A stretch of DNA of 64,000 nucleotides from a bacterium (lineage in GTDB: Bacteria > Gemmatimonadota > Gemmatimonadetes > Longimicrobiales > RSA9). The stretch's first letter is position 1, and the number at the start of each line of letters is the position of its first letter. The notes under the pieces are model-generated. The model was given only the letters and a program-made list of their open reading frames with translations. It had not been told where the DNA came from and ran no database searches. Location of the stretch: positions 1 to 64,000 of the forward strand of contig QGVH01000023.1 of the NCBI GenBank assembly GCA_003242735.1. The letters are read 5' to 3'. A program made the position numbers and the translations under genes. Shown here one piece after another: positions 1-11,169 of this stretch.

Positions 1-797
<797 letters not shown>

Positions 798-1154
798 AGT
801 CCCCCTTTCTCTCCGCGAGAAAAAGTCCGAGACCGGCCCACACCTCGTTCCCAAGGCGCTCTTCTCCGGGCGCGCGCCTCCCGGCGCACGCCCCTCTTTC
901 CCTCGAACCCCCGTTGTCAAACAACCGGGCCTGCTCGTGGCAGGCAGACTTATAAAATACGCCTCCCCCGCACCGCGGTCAAGCCCCCCGTCCCCCACCC
1001 CCTGGCGGCCGGTTCCGAGCCGCGTCCCGGTCACCCGCTCCCCCGCGGAGCCCGCCCCTGCCACCCGCATTGCGCCGGCGCCGCCGTCCCCGTATGGTCA
1101 CCGCCGCAACGCAACGGACACGACACTCCGGCCCCGGAGCCGGATCGGGATGGT
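798..1154 (-). other. 23S rRNA leader and divergent intergenic region
   Basis: This gene-free stretch holds the start signals of the 23S gene. Reading the minus strand, a promoter (977-982 to 954-959) is followed by a short hairpin (GCCTGC / GCAGGC, 930-946) near the expected start site. Next comes a GTTGTTTGACAAC element (913-925) that resembles antitermination boxA-like motifs of rRNA leaders, then about 110 bases to the mature 5' end. I see no tRNA and no 16S 3' end here. The boxA reading is by resemblance only. Confidence 0.6.
954..982 (-). promoter_or_regulatory. Sigma-70-type promoter of the 23S rRNA gene
   Basis: On the minus strand a -35 element TTGACC (977-982, five of six to consensus) and a -10 element TATTTT (954-959, four of six) are separated by exactly 17 bases. 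The predicted start is near 946, giving a leader of about 150 bases before the mature 23S end. A dedicated promoter here fits a 23S gene transcribed without a 16S gene upstream. Confidence 0.6.
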
Positions 1155-2333
1155 ATGCGAGGGATGAGTTGGGCGCGGGTGAGCCCCCGTGGCGCGGCGC
1201 GGTGGCGCCGCGGGCACCCATGGATCTATCGGAGCGACGTGGTCGAGCCGCCCGCCTCCGGCCCGGGCGTCGTCGCCGTCCGGACCGTGGACGGCGCGCC
1301 GCTCGGCATGGCGCTGTGGAGCCCGGCCTCGACCATCGCGCTCCGCATGCTGACCTCCGAGGAGCGTGAGATCGGCCCGGACTTCTGGGCGGAACGGCTC
1401 GAGGCCGCCCTCGCCTACCGCGCCCGCCAGGGGCTCGCGGTCGAGAAGAACGACGCCGCCTGGCGCGTGATCCACGCCGAGGCGGACGGCCTGCCGTCGC
1501 TGATCGTGGACCGCTACGGCGATGTCCTCGTCGTACAGCTCCTCTCGGCAGGCCTGGAAGCGCGGCGTGCGGAGATCATCGACGTGCTCGTGCAGCGGCT
1601 CTCACCCCGGGGCGTGCTCGCGCGCAACGATGTGCCCGTGCGCAGCCACGAGGCCCTGCCCCGGCGCATCGAGGTGCTGTACGGCACCGTTCCGGACGAG
1701 GTCGTGGTCCGCGAGGGCGACGTGGCGTACACGGCCGCGTTGATGACCGGCCAGAAGACCGGCGCGTTCCTGGACCAGCGCGAGAACCGGTTCCGCGCGG
1801 GCGAGCTCGCGCGCGGACGCGCGCTCGACTGCTTCACCTACCACGGCTCCTTCGCGCTGCACCTGGCCCGCGCCGCCGAGCACGTGGTCGCGGTGGACTC
1901 CTCCGCGGCCGCCCTCGCCCGCGCAGAGCAGAACGCCCGCATGAACGGGCTGGAGAACATCGAGCTGCGCGAGGCGAACGTCTTCGACTTCCTGCGGGCG
2001 GAGGAGAGCGCGGGGGCACGCTACGACCTCATCGTCCTCGATCCGCCGGCGTTCGCCAAACGCCGGGAGGCGCTCGAGCGCGCGCTGCGCGGCTACAAAG
2101 AGATCAACCTCCGGGCGATGCGCCTGCTCGCGCCGGGCGGCTACCTGTGCACCTTCAGTTGCTCCTACCACGTGGGCCCGGACCTCTTCCGGGAGATGCT
2201 CGAACGGGCGGCCGCGGACGCGGGCCGTCCGCTGCGGTGGGTCGAATGGCGTGGGCAGGCGGCCGATCACCCGGCGGTCGTCCAGATCCCGGAAACCGCC
2301 TATCTCAAGGGGGCCATTCTCCAGGCGGTGTGA
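1155..2333 (+). CDS. rlmI: Class I SAM-dependent rRNA methyltransferase, RlmI-like
   Basis: Probable 23S rRNA (cytosine-C5) methyltransferase of 392 residues. The N-terminal 90 residues have the PUA-like pattern of the RlmI family, including GHPWIY near residue 20. The C-terminal half is a Rossmann methyltransferase with the motif DPPAFAK (from residue 296) and the catalytic cysteine in FSCSYH (Cys336), as expected for RNA m5C enzymes of this branch. The ATG at 1155 has GGGA a few bases upstream; the ATG at 1164 is an equally possible start. The frame is open further upstream, but that part is rRNA leader and has no family similarity. The gene diverges from the 23S rRNA gene, its likely substrate. 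Confidence 0.85.
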   Translation: MRGMSWARVSPRGAARWRRGHPWIYRSDVVEPPASGPGVVAVRTVDGAPLGMALWSPASTIALRMLTSEEREIGPDFWAERLEAALAYRARQGLAVEKNDAAWRVIHAEADGLPSLIVDRYGDVLVVQLLSAGLEARRAEIIDVLVQRLSPRGVLARNDVPVRSHEALPRRIEVLYGTVPDEVVVREGDVAYTAALMTGQKTGAFLDQRENRFRAGELARGRALDCFTYHGSFALHLARAAEHVVAVDSSAAALARAEQNARMNGLENIELREANVFDFLRAEESAGARYDLIVLDPPAFAKRREALERALRGYKEINLRAMRLLAPGGYLCTFSCSYHVGPDLFREMLERAAADAGRPLRWVEWRGQAADHPAVVQIPETAYLKGAILQAV

Positions 2334-2336
2334 CCG

Positions 2337-3149
2337 TCACAGGCCGGCGCGTTCCATGAGCTCGGGGACCTGCTCGCGGACGAGGTGGAATGCGCCGAGC
2401 GGGCCGTCCGCGTCGCCGTGCCAGTCCGATCCGCCCGACGCGAAGAGGTCGAGGGACGCGGCCAGCGTCCGCAGCCGCCGCGCGTCTTCGGCCGCGACCC
2501 GAGGCCTGAAGCACTCGACGCCGTCGAGCCCGAGCGCGGCGAGGCGGCGGGCCTGGGCCTCGAAGCCGTCGAGCGGCGGATGCGCCCACACGGCGAGCCC
2601 GCCAGCGAGGTGGATCAGCTCGATGGCGTGGGCGGGGGTGATCAGGTCCATCGGCTCGAACGCCGGCCGCCCGTCGCCGAGGTAGCGCTCGAACGCCTCC
2701 GCGATGCTGCCGACGTGGCCGCGGCGGACCAGTGCGCGGGCGATGTGCGGGCGGCCGAGCATCCGGGTCCGCGGCGGCGCCTCGGCGAGGACATCCTCCA
2801 TGCTCACCGGGACGCCGAGGCCGTTCAGGCGCTCCACCATCGCCCGGACGCGCTCCTCCCGACGTCGCGCCGCAGAGCGGGCGTACTCGAGCAGCGCCGC
2901 GTGCGTCGGATCCACGAAGTAACCGAGGATGTGGAGCTCGGCTCCCATGTCCGAGGTCGAGACCTCCAGCGCCGGGATCACGCGCACCGCGTCCCCGGCC
3001 GCCTCGACCGCGGCCGGCACCCCGGCGGTCGTGTCGTGGTCGGCGAGGGCGACGACGTCCAGGCCGGCCGCCGCTGCCGCGCGCACCAGCCCGGCCGGGT
3101 CGAGACTGCCATCGGAGGCGGTGGAGTGGAGGTGCAGGTCAATGCGCAT
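2337..3149 (-). CDS. PHP-domain phosphoesterase (RNase AM / nucleoside bisphosphate phosphatase-like)
   Basis: This 270-residue protein begins with the PHP metal-binding signature DLHLHSTASDG and carries LADHDTT near residue 37, the second metal-ligand motif. Further His and Asp residues follow, including AHPP in the middle and SDWHGD near the C-terminus. The length and layout match the YciV/TrpH group, which hydrolyses phosphate from nucleotides or short RNAs using a trinuclear metal site. It lies 90 bases downstream of atpC on the same strand, with a terminator hairpin between, so it is probably a separate unit. The substrate cannot be read from the sequence. Confidence 0.85.
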   Translation of the reverse strand: MRIDLHLHSTASDGSLDPAGLVRAAAAAGLDVVALADHDTTAGVPAAVEAAGDAVRVIPALEVSTSDMGAELHILGYFVDPTHAALLEYARSAARRREERVRAMVERLNGLGVPVSMEDVLAEAPPRTRMLGRPHIARALVRRGHVGSIAEAFERYLGDGRPAFEPMDLITPAHAIELIHLAGGLAVWAHPPLDGFEAQARRLAALGLDGVECFRPRVAAEDARRLRTLAASLDLFASGGSDWHGDADGPLGAFHLVREQVPELMERAGL

Positions 3150-3187
3150 GGTGGTCCTCTTCGAGGCCGGGCAGTGCGTAGATGAAA

Positions 3188-3215
3188 CGGGGCGCGGACA
3201 CGAGCCCGCGCCCCG
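3188..3215 (-). terminator. Hairpin terminator after atpC
   Basis: A perfect 10-bp inverted repeat (CGGGGCGCGG at 3188-3197 with CCGCGCCCCG at 3206-3215) with an 8-base loop lies just past the atpC stop. In the transcribed direction it is followed by GTTTCATCT, a weak T-rich tail. It probably ends the ATP synthase operon. Confidence 0.65.
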
Positions 3216-3239
3216 CCCGAACCCGCCGCCCGCGGTCCG

Positions 3240-3503
3240 CTACGCCGCCTCGGCGTGCTCGCTGAGAACGGTCACCTGGTCCCCGACCACCTGCAGGAAG
3301 CCGCCGGACACGGTGAACCGCTGCTCGACGTCGCCACGCCGGACGCGCAGCTCGCCGGTGCCGAGCAGCACCATCATGGGCGCGTGGCCGCGCAGGATGC
3401 CGACCTCGCCGTCCCATGCAGGCGCCACGACCAGATCCGCCTCCCCCTCGAACAACGTGCGCTCGGGGCTCAGCAGCGTGACGGTGAGGTGGTCGGCCGC
3501 CAT
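3240..3503 (-). CDS. atpC: F-type ATP synthase epsilon subunit, short form
   Basis: The 87 residues cover the N-terminal beta-sandwich domain of the epsilon subunit, with LLSPERTLFEGEAD at the start and GILRGHAPMM in the middle. The family usually has 130-140 residues because a C-terminal two-helix hairpin follows; here the frame stops after the sandwich. The subunit can join gamma to the c-ring but lacks the arm that inhibits ATP hydrolysis in many bacteria. The start is three bases after the atpD stop, so it is translated with atpD. This is the last gene of the operon. Confidence 0.93.
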   Translation of the reverse strand: MAADHLTVTLLSPERTLFEGEADLVVAPAWDGEVGILRGHAPMMVLLGTGELRVRRGDVEQRFTVSGGFLQVVGDQVTVLSEHAEAA

Positions 3504-3506
3504 GGC

Positions 3507-5000
<1,494 letters not shown>

Positions 5001-5867
5001 CTACTCCAGTGCGGCGGCGCCGCCGACGATCTCGGCGATCTCCTGCGTGATCTGGGCCTGACGGGCCCGGTTGTACGTCCGGCGGAGCACCTCCAGCATC
5101 TCGCCGGCGTTGTCCGATGCGTTCTTCATGGCCGTCCGCCTCGCGCCCTGCTCGGAGGCCGCCGTCTCGACCAGTGCGCGATAGACGCTGTTGCGCACGT
5201 AGAGCGGCAGCAGCTTCGAGAGGATCTCGTCCGCCGAGGGCGAGAGGATGTAGTGCACCGCAGGCCCCTCCTTCAACTCCGCCGGCGGCTCGACCGGCAG
5301 GACACGCATCACCGCCGGAGGCGTGGACAGCGCCGACCGGAACTGCGCATAGACCACGTAGACCGCGTCCAGCTCCCCGCGCTCGAACGCCGCCATCAGC
5401 GGATCGATCAACGAAGCCGCATCCTCCGCGGTCGGCTTGTCCGAGATGTCCGTCCGCGTGCTCGCCAGCGGCTCGCGCAGGAAGCGGAAATAGCTGATCC
5501 CCTTCTTGCCGACCACGTGGAGCTCGACCTCGGCGCCGTCCTGACGCAGTCGGCCCACCAACCCTCGCGCCTCACGGATGAGGTTCGCGTTGAAGGCGCC
5601 GGCCAGCCCCCGGTTCGCCGTGAGCAGGACGACCGCCGCGCGCCGGATCGTCTCCGGACGGCGCAGCAGCGGATAGCGCTCCCGCAGTTCGGGGTCCAGC
5701 AGGCGCGCGATCACCGCGGTCAGATGTTGGGCGTACGGACGCGCCGCAGCCACGCGCTCGGTGGCGCGCTTCAGCTTCGACGTCGCCACCATCTCCATCG
5801 TGCGCGTGATCTGGCGCGTGTTCTCGATGGAGCGGATGCGCCGACGGATCTCCCGAACCTTCGCCAT
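5001..5867 (-). CDS. atpG: F-type ATP synthase gamma subunit
   Basis: Rotor shaft of F1, 288 residues. The N-terminal helix begins AKVREIRRRIRSIENTRQIT, a close match to the family, and the C-terminal helix contains the RRTYNRARQAQITQEI region that threads the alpha3beta3 ring. The ATG is two bases after the atpA stop. Length and both terminal helices are normal. Confidence 0.96.
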   Translation of the reverse strand: MAKVREIRRRIRSIENTRQITRTMEMVATSKLKRATERVAAARPYAQHLTAVIARLLDPELRERYPLLRRPETIRRAAVVLLTANRGLAGAFNANLIREARGLVGRLRQDGAEVELHVVGKKGISYFRFLREPLASTRTDISDKPTAEDAASLIDPLMAAFERGELDAVYVVYAQFRSALSTPPAVMRVLPVEPPAELKEGPAVHYILSPSADEILSKLLPLYVRNSVYRALVETAASEQGARRTAMKNASDNAGEMLEVLRRTYNRARQAQITQEIAEIVGGAAALE

Positions 5868-5869
5868 GG

Positions 5870-7441
5870 TCAGGCCCCCACACGAGCGGGCGCCGCCGAC
5901 TGGGCGGCGAACGTCTCGCTGTACTCGCGGATCGCCTTGATGAGCTGCTGCTCGGTCTCGTCCGAGAGATCCTTCGTCGTGCGGATCGCCTCGCCCACCT
6001 GCGGATAGCGGTCACGCATGAACTCGTGGAAACCCGCCTCCCAGACGCGGATCTGATCCACCGGCACGCTGTCCAGGTAGCCGTTCGTCACGGCGTACAG
6101 GATCATGACCTGGTGCTCGACCGGCATGGGCGCGTACTGCGGCTGCTTGAGCACCTCGACCGTGCGCTGCCCGCGAGCGAGCTGCCGCTGCGTCGCCGGG
6201 TCCAGGTCGGAGCCGAACTGGGCGAACGCCTCCAGCTCGCGGTACTGGGCCAGGTCGAGGCGCAGGCGACCCGCCACCTTCCGCATCGCCTTGATCTGCG
6301 CCGAACCACCCACGCGCGAGACCGAGATGCCGACGTTCACCGCCGGCCGCACGCCCGCGTAGAAGAGGTCCGACTCGAGGAAGATCTGCCCGTCCGTGAT
6401 CGAGATCACGTTGGTCGGGATGTACGCGGAGACGTCGCCGGCCTGCGTCTCGATGATCGGCAACGCCGTGAGCGAGCCGCCGCCGTACTCATCCGCCAGC
6501 TTGGCCGCACGCTCCAGCAAACGGGAGTGCAGGTAGAAGACGTCGCCCGGATACGCCTCACGCCCCGGCGGACGCCGCAGCACCAGCGAGATCTGCCGGT
6601 ACGCCTGCGCCTGCTTGGTGAGGTCGTCGTAGACGACGAGCGTGTGCTTGCCCTGCCACATGAAGTGCTCGGCCATCGCACACGCCGCGTACGGCGCGAT
6701 GTACTGCATCGCCGCGGGATCGCTCGCGTTGGCCACGACGACGATCGTCTTGTCCATCGCGCCGTGCTCGCGCAGCGTCTCGACCACCGAGGCGACCTTC
6801 CCCGCGCGCTGGCCGATCGCGCAATAGACGCAGATGACGTCCGTGTCCCGCTGGTTGATGATCGTGTCGATCGCGACCGCCGTCTTCCCGGTGCCGCGGT
6901 CGCCGATGATCAACTCACGCTGCCCCCGCCCGATGGGGATCATCGAGTCGATCGCCTTGATCCCCGTCTGGAGCGGCTCCTTCACGGGCTGCCGCAGCAC
7001 GATGCCCGGCGCGACGATGTCGATCTGCCGACGGTCTTCCAGCGGCTCGATCGGCCCCTTGCCGTCCAGAGGCTCGCCCAGCGGATTGACCACGCGGCCC
7101 AGGTACCCCGCGCCCACCGGCACGTCGAGCACGCGCCCCGTGCGGCGCACCTGGTCGCCTTCCCGCAGCACCGTCCATTCCCCCAGAATGACGGCGCCGA
7201 TGTTGTCCTCCTCGAGGTTCAACGCCAGCGCCGTCACCGTCTCGTTCGTCTCGCTCGACGTGATCTCGAGCATCTCGCTGGCCATGGCGTTGGTCAGCCC
7301 GTAGATGCGGGCGACGCCGTCCTTGACCTCGAGGACCTCACCGACCTCTTCGACCTTCAGGTCCTCCTCGTAGCGCTCGATCTGGCGGAGGAGGACGTCC
7401 TTTATCTCGCTCGCGCGGAGTTGGGTTTCAGTACTGGCCAT
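5870..7441 (-). CDS. atpA: F-type ATP synthase alpha subunit
   Basis: Non-catalytic nucleotide-binding subunit of F1, 523 residues. The P-loop GDRGTGKT lies at residues 180-187, and the alpha-specific segment [13 protein letters not shown], with its conserved arginine, is present near residue 370. Length is typical. The gene follows atpH and precedes atpG with very short spacing, as in most single-operon ATP synthases. Confidence 0.98.
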   Translation of the reverse strand: MASTETQLRASEIKDVLLRQIERYEEDLKVEEVGEVLEVKDGVARIYGLTNAMASEMLEITSSETNETVTALALNLEEDNIGAVILGEWTVLREGDQVRRTGRVLDVPVGAGYLGRVVNPLGEPLDGKGPIEPLEDRRQIDIVAPGIVLRQPVKEPLQTGIKAIDSMIPIGRGQRELIIGDRGTGKTAVAIDTIINQRDTDVICVYCAIGQRAGKVASVVETLREHGAMDKTIVVVANASDPAAMQYIAPYAACAMAEHFMWQGKHTLVVYDDLTKQAQAYRQISLVLRRPPGREAYPGDVFYLHSRLLERAAKLADEYGGGSLTALPIIETQAGDVSAYIPTNVISITDGQIFLESDLFYAGVRPAVNVGISVSRVGGSAQIKAMRKVAGRLRLDLAQYRELEAFAQFGSDLDPATQRQLARGQRTVEVLKQPQYAPMPVEHQVMILYAVTNGYLDSVPVDQIRVWEAGFHEFMRDRYPQVGEAIRTTKDLSDETEQQLIKAIREYSETFAAQSAAPARVGA

Positions 7442-7465
7442 GGTTCCGTTCGGGTTCGAGCCGAA

Positions 7466-8029
7466 TCACACCAGGAGCGTCCTGGGTAGCTCCGCCGACA
7501 GCAACTGGCGACGCAGCGCGTTGAGACGGCTCCGCAGCGAGCCGTCGAGCACGCGGTCCCCGTAGCGCACGACCATGCCGCCGATGATCCTGGGGTCCGC
7601 CCGGAAATGCGGCACGACCGTGCGACCCAGCGCGGTGGACAGCGCCGCCTTGATCTCCTCGCGCATGCGTGCGTCGGGCTCGCGGGCCAACGTCACCTGC
7701 ACGTGCAGCCGTCCCAGGTGCTCGTCGAGCAAGTCGTGGTACTCGCGGGCGATCTCGGGCAGCAGCCGCTGGCGTCCCTTGTCGATGACGACCAGCATGA
7801 AGTTCAGGAACGGTCGCGGCACGCGGTTGCCGAGCGCATCCGTCAGTACCCCCTTCTTCGCCGCCGGCTCCACCGTGGGTGACTCGAGGAACGTGCGGAT
7901 CGCCGGCTCCGTCTCGAGCAACCCGGTCACGACGTCAAGGGCGTCGGCATAGGTTTCGAGCTGGTCGTGCCGCCGGCCGAGCTCGAACAGCGCCTCGGCG
8001 TAGCTGCGGGCGACGGTGGTCTCTCTCAC
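7466..8029 (-). CDS. atpH: F-type ATP synthase delta subunit
   Basis: Peripheral-stalk subunit (OSCP homologue) of 187 residues. The N-terminus has the family pattern with ARSYAEALFELG, and the C-terminal region contains IIGGMVVRYGDRVLDGSL, the conserved block near the end of delta subunits. It joins the b subunit to the top of F1. Its start abuts the atpF stop. Confidence 0.93.
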   Translation of the reverse strand: MRETTVARSYAEALFELGRRHDQLETYADALDVVTGLLETEPAIRTFLESPTVEPAAKKGVLTDALGNRVPRPFLNFMLVVIDKGRQRLLPEIAREYHDLLDEHLGRLHVQVTLAREPDARMREEIKAALSTALGRTVVPHFRADPRIIGGMVVRYGDRVLDGSLRSRLNALRRQLLSAELPRTLLV

Positions 8030-8584
8030 TCAGCCGACCTCCACGCCCTGACGGCTGGCGCCGATGCGGTCCAGGTATTCGGTGATGATGCGCCGGTCGT
8101 CCTCGCTATCGAGCCGCTTCCCGACCAGCTTCGCCGCCGCGGCGAGCGACAGCTCCACGGCGTCCCGACGCAACGCTTCGAGCGCGCGCTCCCGCTCCCG
8201 CTCCAGCTCCTGGCGGGCGCGGGCGAGCAGCTCCTCCTGCTCCGCACGGGCGCGCTCCAGCATTTCCTGGCGGATCCGCTCCGCCGCCTGACGCCCCTCC
8301 GCGGTGATCTGCTGGGCCTGCTGCCGCGCCTCGGCGAGCTGGCGCTGGTGCTCCTGCATCAGCCGTTCGGCCTCGGCCCTGTCCCGCGCGGCGGCGTCGA
8401 GGATGTCCTGGATGCGACGCTCACGCGCTTCCAGTGCGCCGAGGATCGGCTTCCACGCGAACTTGGTCAGCACCGCCAGAAGCGCCAGGAAGATGATGAC
8501 GGTCCAGATCATGAGGCCCGGGTTGATGCTGAACAGGCCTCCGCCTCCCCCGGCGTGTTCCTGGACGATCAGGAGAAGGTTCAT
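8030..8584 (-). CDS. atpF: F-type ATP synthase b subunit
   Basis: Peripheral-stalk b subunit, 184 residues. A single N-terminal membrane segment (about residues 22-42) is followed by a long charged coiled coil rich in Glu, Arg, Ala and Gln up to residue 150. One copy is present, so the stalk is probably a b2 homodimer; no b' gene is seen. Its stop is next to the atpH start. Confidence 0.94.
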   Translation of the reverse strand: MNLLLIVQEHAGGGGGLFSINPGLMIWTVIIFLALLAVLTKFAWKPILGALEARERRIQDILDAAARDRAEAERLMQEHQRQLAEARQQAQQITAEGRQAAERIRQEMLERARAEQEELLARARQELERERERALEALRRDAVELSLAAAAKLVGKRLDSEDDRRIITEYLDRIGASRQGVEVG

Positions 8585-8666
8585 GGCGTCCTTTCGGTTG
8601 CGCGTGCCGCCCGGCCCCGGGCACCGGGCAGAGACCGCCCGGCACCCGGGGCCGGCTGGCCCGCCG

Positions 8667-8975
<309 letters not shown>

Positions 8976-9183
8976 TCATGGGTCGCATCGCTCCCCGCCA
9001 GCGCGCAGGACGGCCCCCTCCGCCCGGCGCCGCGGCAGCCGCTACCCGGCCATCCGGCCGCACGGCGTTCCCCGGCGCGCCCCGCCGGGTACGTTACGAC
9101 GGGCGGTACCGAGCGACCCCGCCCGAAGGCGCGCCACCTGAGGGCGGGCGCGCTCGCCCGTGATCCCACCCCGTGCCGCGACC

Positions 9184-10071
9184 TCAGTGCGCATGGCGGA
9201 TCAACCCGATGAAGACGGACGTCAGCATCGTGAAGATGTAGGCCTGGAGGAACGCGACGAACACCTCCAGCACCATGATCGCCGTCGCCATCGCCACCGG
9301 CCCCAACCACGGGATGATCAGCGCCTTGACCGCCTCGAAGACGAAGATCAGCCCGAGCAGCGCCAGGATCACGAAGTGCCCCGCCGTCATGTTGGCGAAC
9401 AGTCGGATCGCCAGCGCGAACGGCTTCGTGAACTTCCCGAGCAGCTCGACCGGCGTCATGATCACCATCATCAACGCCCGGCCGACCGGACCCATGCCCT
9501 CGGGCGCGAAGAAAATCGTCTTCGCGTAGCCGCGCGGACCCAGCTCCCTGAACCCCGCCACCTCGATCGCGACCAGAGACATCAGCGCCAGGGCCGCCGT
9601 CACGGAGATGTTGCCCGTGGCCGTCGCGCCGAACGGGATCAGCCCGAGGAGGTTCGTGAACAGGATGAAGAAGAACAGCGTCAGCACGAACGGCACGTAC
9701 CGCTCGCCCCCGTGCCCGATGTTCGCCATCGCGACCTCGTCGCGGAGGTAGATGACGAACGCCTCGACCAGGTTGGCCAGCCCGCTCGGCGCTTTCCCGG
9801 GATCCTGACGCGCCAGACGCCGCGCCGTCCAGATCATCAGCGCCGCCACCAGGACCGCGGCCAACAGCATGAAGACCACGTGCTTGGTCGGCGAGAGATC
9901 GATCGTGAGCGGCCCCAGGTGCAACGGCTCCCAACGCGGGAGGTGAATCGTCAGGCCGGGCAGCTCGAGCTCGTGCGAGTCCGTCACGTGGTGCAGGATC
10001 ACCTCGCCGAGATCCGGCCCTTCCTCCTGCACGGCCGCGCCGAGCACGGACCACGCCCGCGTCATCATCAT
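9184..10071 (-). CDS. atpB: F-type ATP synthase a subunit
   Basis: Membrane stator subunit of 295 residues with about six hydrophobic segments. The essential arginine lies in FALAIRLFANM (Arg223), which faces the c-ring carboxylate during ion transfer. The C-terminal helix ends in a His-rich tail (RHAH). Three consecutive ATG codons (10071, 10068, 10065) could serve as start. It directly follows the atpI-like gene with no spacer. Confidence 0.96.
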   Translation of the reverse strand: MMMTRAWSVLGAAVQEEGPDLGEVILHHVTDSHELELPGLTIHLPRWEPLHLGPLTIDLSPTKHVVFMLLAAVLVAALMIWTARRLARQDPGKAPSGLANLVEAFVIYLRDEVAMANIGHGGERYVPFVLTLFFFILFTNLLGLIPFGATATGNISVTAALALMSLVAIEVAGFRELGPRGYAKTIFFAPEGMGPVGRALMMVIMTPVELLGKFTKPFALAIRLFANMTAGHFVILALLGLIFVFEAVKALIIPWLGPVAMATAIMVLEVFVAFLQAYIFTMLTSVFIGLIRHAH

Positions 10072-10443
10072 CTATTCGCTCCGTAGCCCCATCCGGAAAA
10101 AGATCGGTTCCAGCAGCAGCAGCACGAACAGGAAGCCCGCCAGGCCGAGCATGAGCGGCGCTGGCGGCCGGGCCTGCGTGCGCGCCAGCCACACCGCCGC
10201 CGCCAGGACGGCACCCAGACGAAGCAGCGTACCACCGCCCCAAGCCACGAAGAACCTCGCTCCTCGCGCGCTCACCAGCGCCGCGAAGCCGACCACCTGG
10301 ATCACGTACGCCGCAACGGCCGCCGTGCGGACCGCGGCGGCGTCCTGGGGGCCGAGCCACACCGCGGCAACCAGGACTCCGAGCCCGACGGCCAGCCCGC
10401 TCGCGACCGCGTAACCCAGAATCGCACGCTGGCGCCCGCTCAT
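10072..10443 (-). CDS. AtpI-like ATP synthase accessory membrane protein
   Basis: A 123-residue protein with four predicted hydrophobic segments, lying where small AtpI or ATP synthase I-type proteins occur in atp operons. The sequence is low in conserved residues, so the assignment rests on size, topology and position. Such proteins help c-ring assembly or magnesium supply in other bacteria. The ATG at 10443 overlaps the stop of the upstream gene as ATGA, and its own stop abuts atpB. The frame stays open far upstream, but that part is antisense to moxR. Confidence 0.7.
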   Translation of the reverse strand: MSGRQRAILGYAVASGLAVGLGVLVAAVWLGPQDAAAVRTAAVAAYVIQVVGFAALVSARGARFFVAWGGGTLLRLGAVLAAAVWLARTQARPPAPLMLGLAGFLFVLLLLEPIFFRMGLRSE

Positions 10444-10700
10444 TCCCGCTCCTGGCGACGTCGCTCTCGCTCGCGCGGTTCCACGACGAGATGGTAGTAG
10501 ATGCTGTAGAATCCGGCGGCGGCCCCGACGAACGCGCCCACGATCATGAACAACGGTGTCGTCCCGAGCCAGCGGTCCACCCGCGACCCGAGGAAGAGGA
10601 ACAGCCCCGTGCTTGCAGCCCACGTCAGCCCGTGTCCGAGGTACCGACCGGCCTCCTGCACCAGCCGCGGACGGGGCTTCGCCTGCCTCTTCTCCGCCAC
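10440..10700 (-). CDS. AtpZ/AtpI family F0F1 ATP synthase accessory protein
   Basis: First gene of the ATP synthase operon: 86 residues with two transmembrane helices (about 22-40 and 48-68) and a charged C-terminus ending RERERRRQERE. The second helix region carries GAFVGAAAGFYSIYY, the pattern of the short AtpZ/AtpI family (two glycine-rich helices). Start is a GTG at 10700 with GGAGGT three bases upstream. A Rex-type palindrome lies 47-64 bases before the start codon. Confidence 0.75.
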   Translation of the reverse strand: MAEKRQAKPRPRLVQEAGRYLGHGLTWAASTGLFLFLGSRVDRWLGTTPLFMIVGAFVGAAAGFYSIYYHLVVEPRERERRRQERE

Positions 10701-10746
10701 GGGACCTCCCCGGCCGTACGCCGTCGAGCCCAGTTAAGGTAGGCGC

Positions 10747-10764
10747 TTGTGAAATTTTTCGCAA
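10747..10764. promoter_or_regulatory. Candidate Rex operator upstream of the atp operon
   Basis: The palindrome TTGTGAAATTTTTCGCAA matches the published Rex consensus TTGTGAAATATTTCACAA at 16 of 18 positions. Rex is the NADH-sensing repressor of respiratory and energy genes, and atp operons are among its known targets in several phyla. The site also fits a CRP/FNR-type half-site pair (TGTGA N6 TCACA) with one mismatch. On the minus strand it overlaps a weak -35 element (TTGCGA), with TACCTT 18 bases further on, which suits repression of atp transcription. Confidence 0.6.
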
Positions 10765-10776
10765 GCTCCTCCCCGC

Positions 10777-10806
10777 TTGACCGCTGAACGAAGCGGCCCC
10801 TATCTT
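10777..10806 (+). promoter_or_regulatory. Candidate sigma-70 promoter directed toward moxR
   Basis: A -35 element TTGACC (10777-10782) and a -10 element TATCTT (10801-10806) are separated by 18 bases on the plus strand. Transcription would start near 10813 and run through about 355 gene-free bases to moxR. Next to the candidate Rex site, it makes this intergenic region divergent. Confidence 0.45.
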
Positions 10807-11169
10807 GCAAGTACTTTGCCCGGCGTGAGTTGGCGGGCCGAGCCACACCGCCGGCCGCCCCCGGCGCCGGCGCGCGGAACTCGGCTCTCCGCCAGTGGTA
10901 GACGGGGATGGACGCGCCGTACGGCCGGCGCGCCGTGCGCCTCCGGGCCAGGTGCCCGGGTCGGCGCCGACGGCGGCGCGGGGGCCGGCCAGCGGCACGG
11001 AACGCGCAGGTCCACGGATCGGTAAGGAAGTTCGGAAGTACCGTGAGACGCCATCGCCTCGCCGGTCATGGCCCCGAGCCGGGGCCGGGCGGGGCCGTTT
11101 CGTCCCGGGGGCCGATGCGAGCGCGCTGCCGGGAGCCGCGACAGCAGGAGCGAAGGGAGTAGGTGAAGA
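10807..11169 (+). other. Long gene-free leader before moxR
   Basis: About 360 bases without a credible gene. Short open frames on both strands are Arg/Gly/Pro-rich composition artefacts. I searched for tRNA, tmRNA, RNase P RNA and SRP RNA core motifs and found none. Several GC-rich inverted repeats are present, including CGGTA/TACCG near 11021-11043 and GGCCCC/GGGGCC near 11071-11085. The end provides the moxR ribosome binding site (GAAGGGAG, near 11152). It may be a structured 5' leader or an unrecognised small RNA. Confidence 0.3.

Noticed and set aside
798..1154. Possible spacer tRNA upstream of 23S
   Set aside because: No cloverleaf, no TTCGANTC-type T-arm paired with an acceptor stem, and no anticodon arm could be formed.
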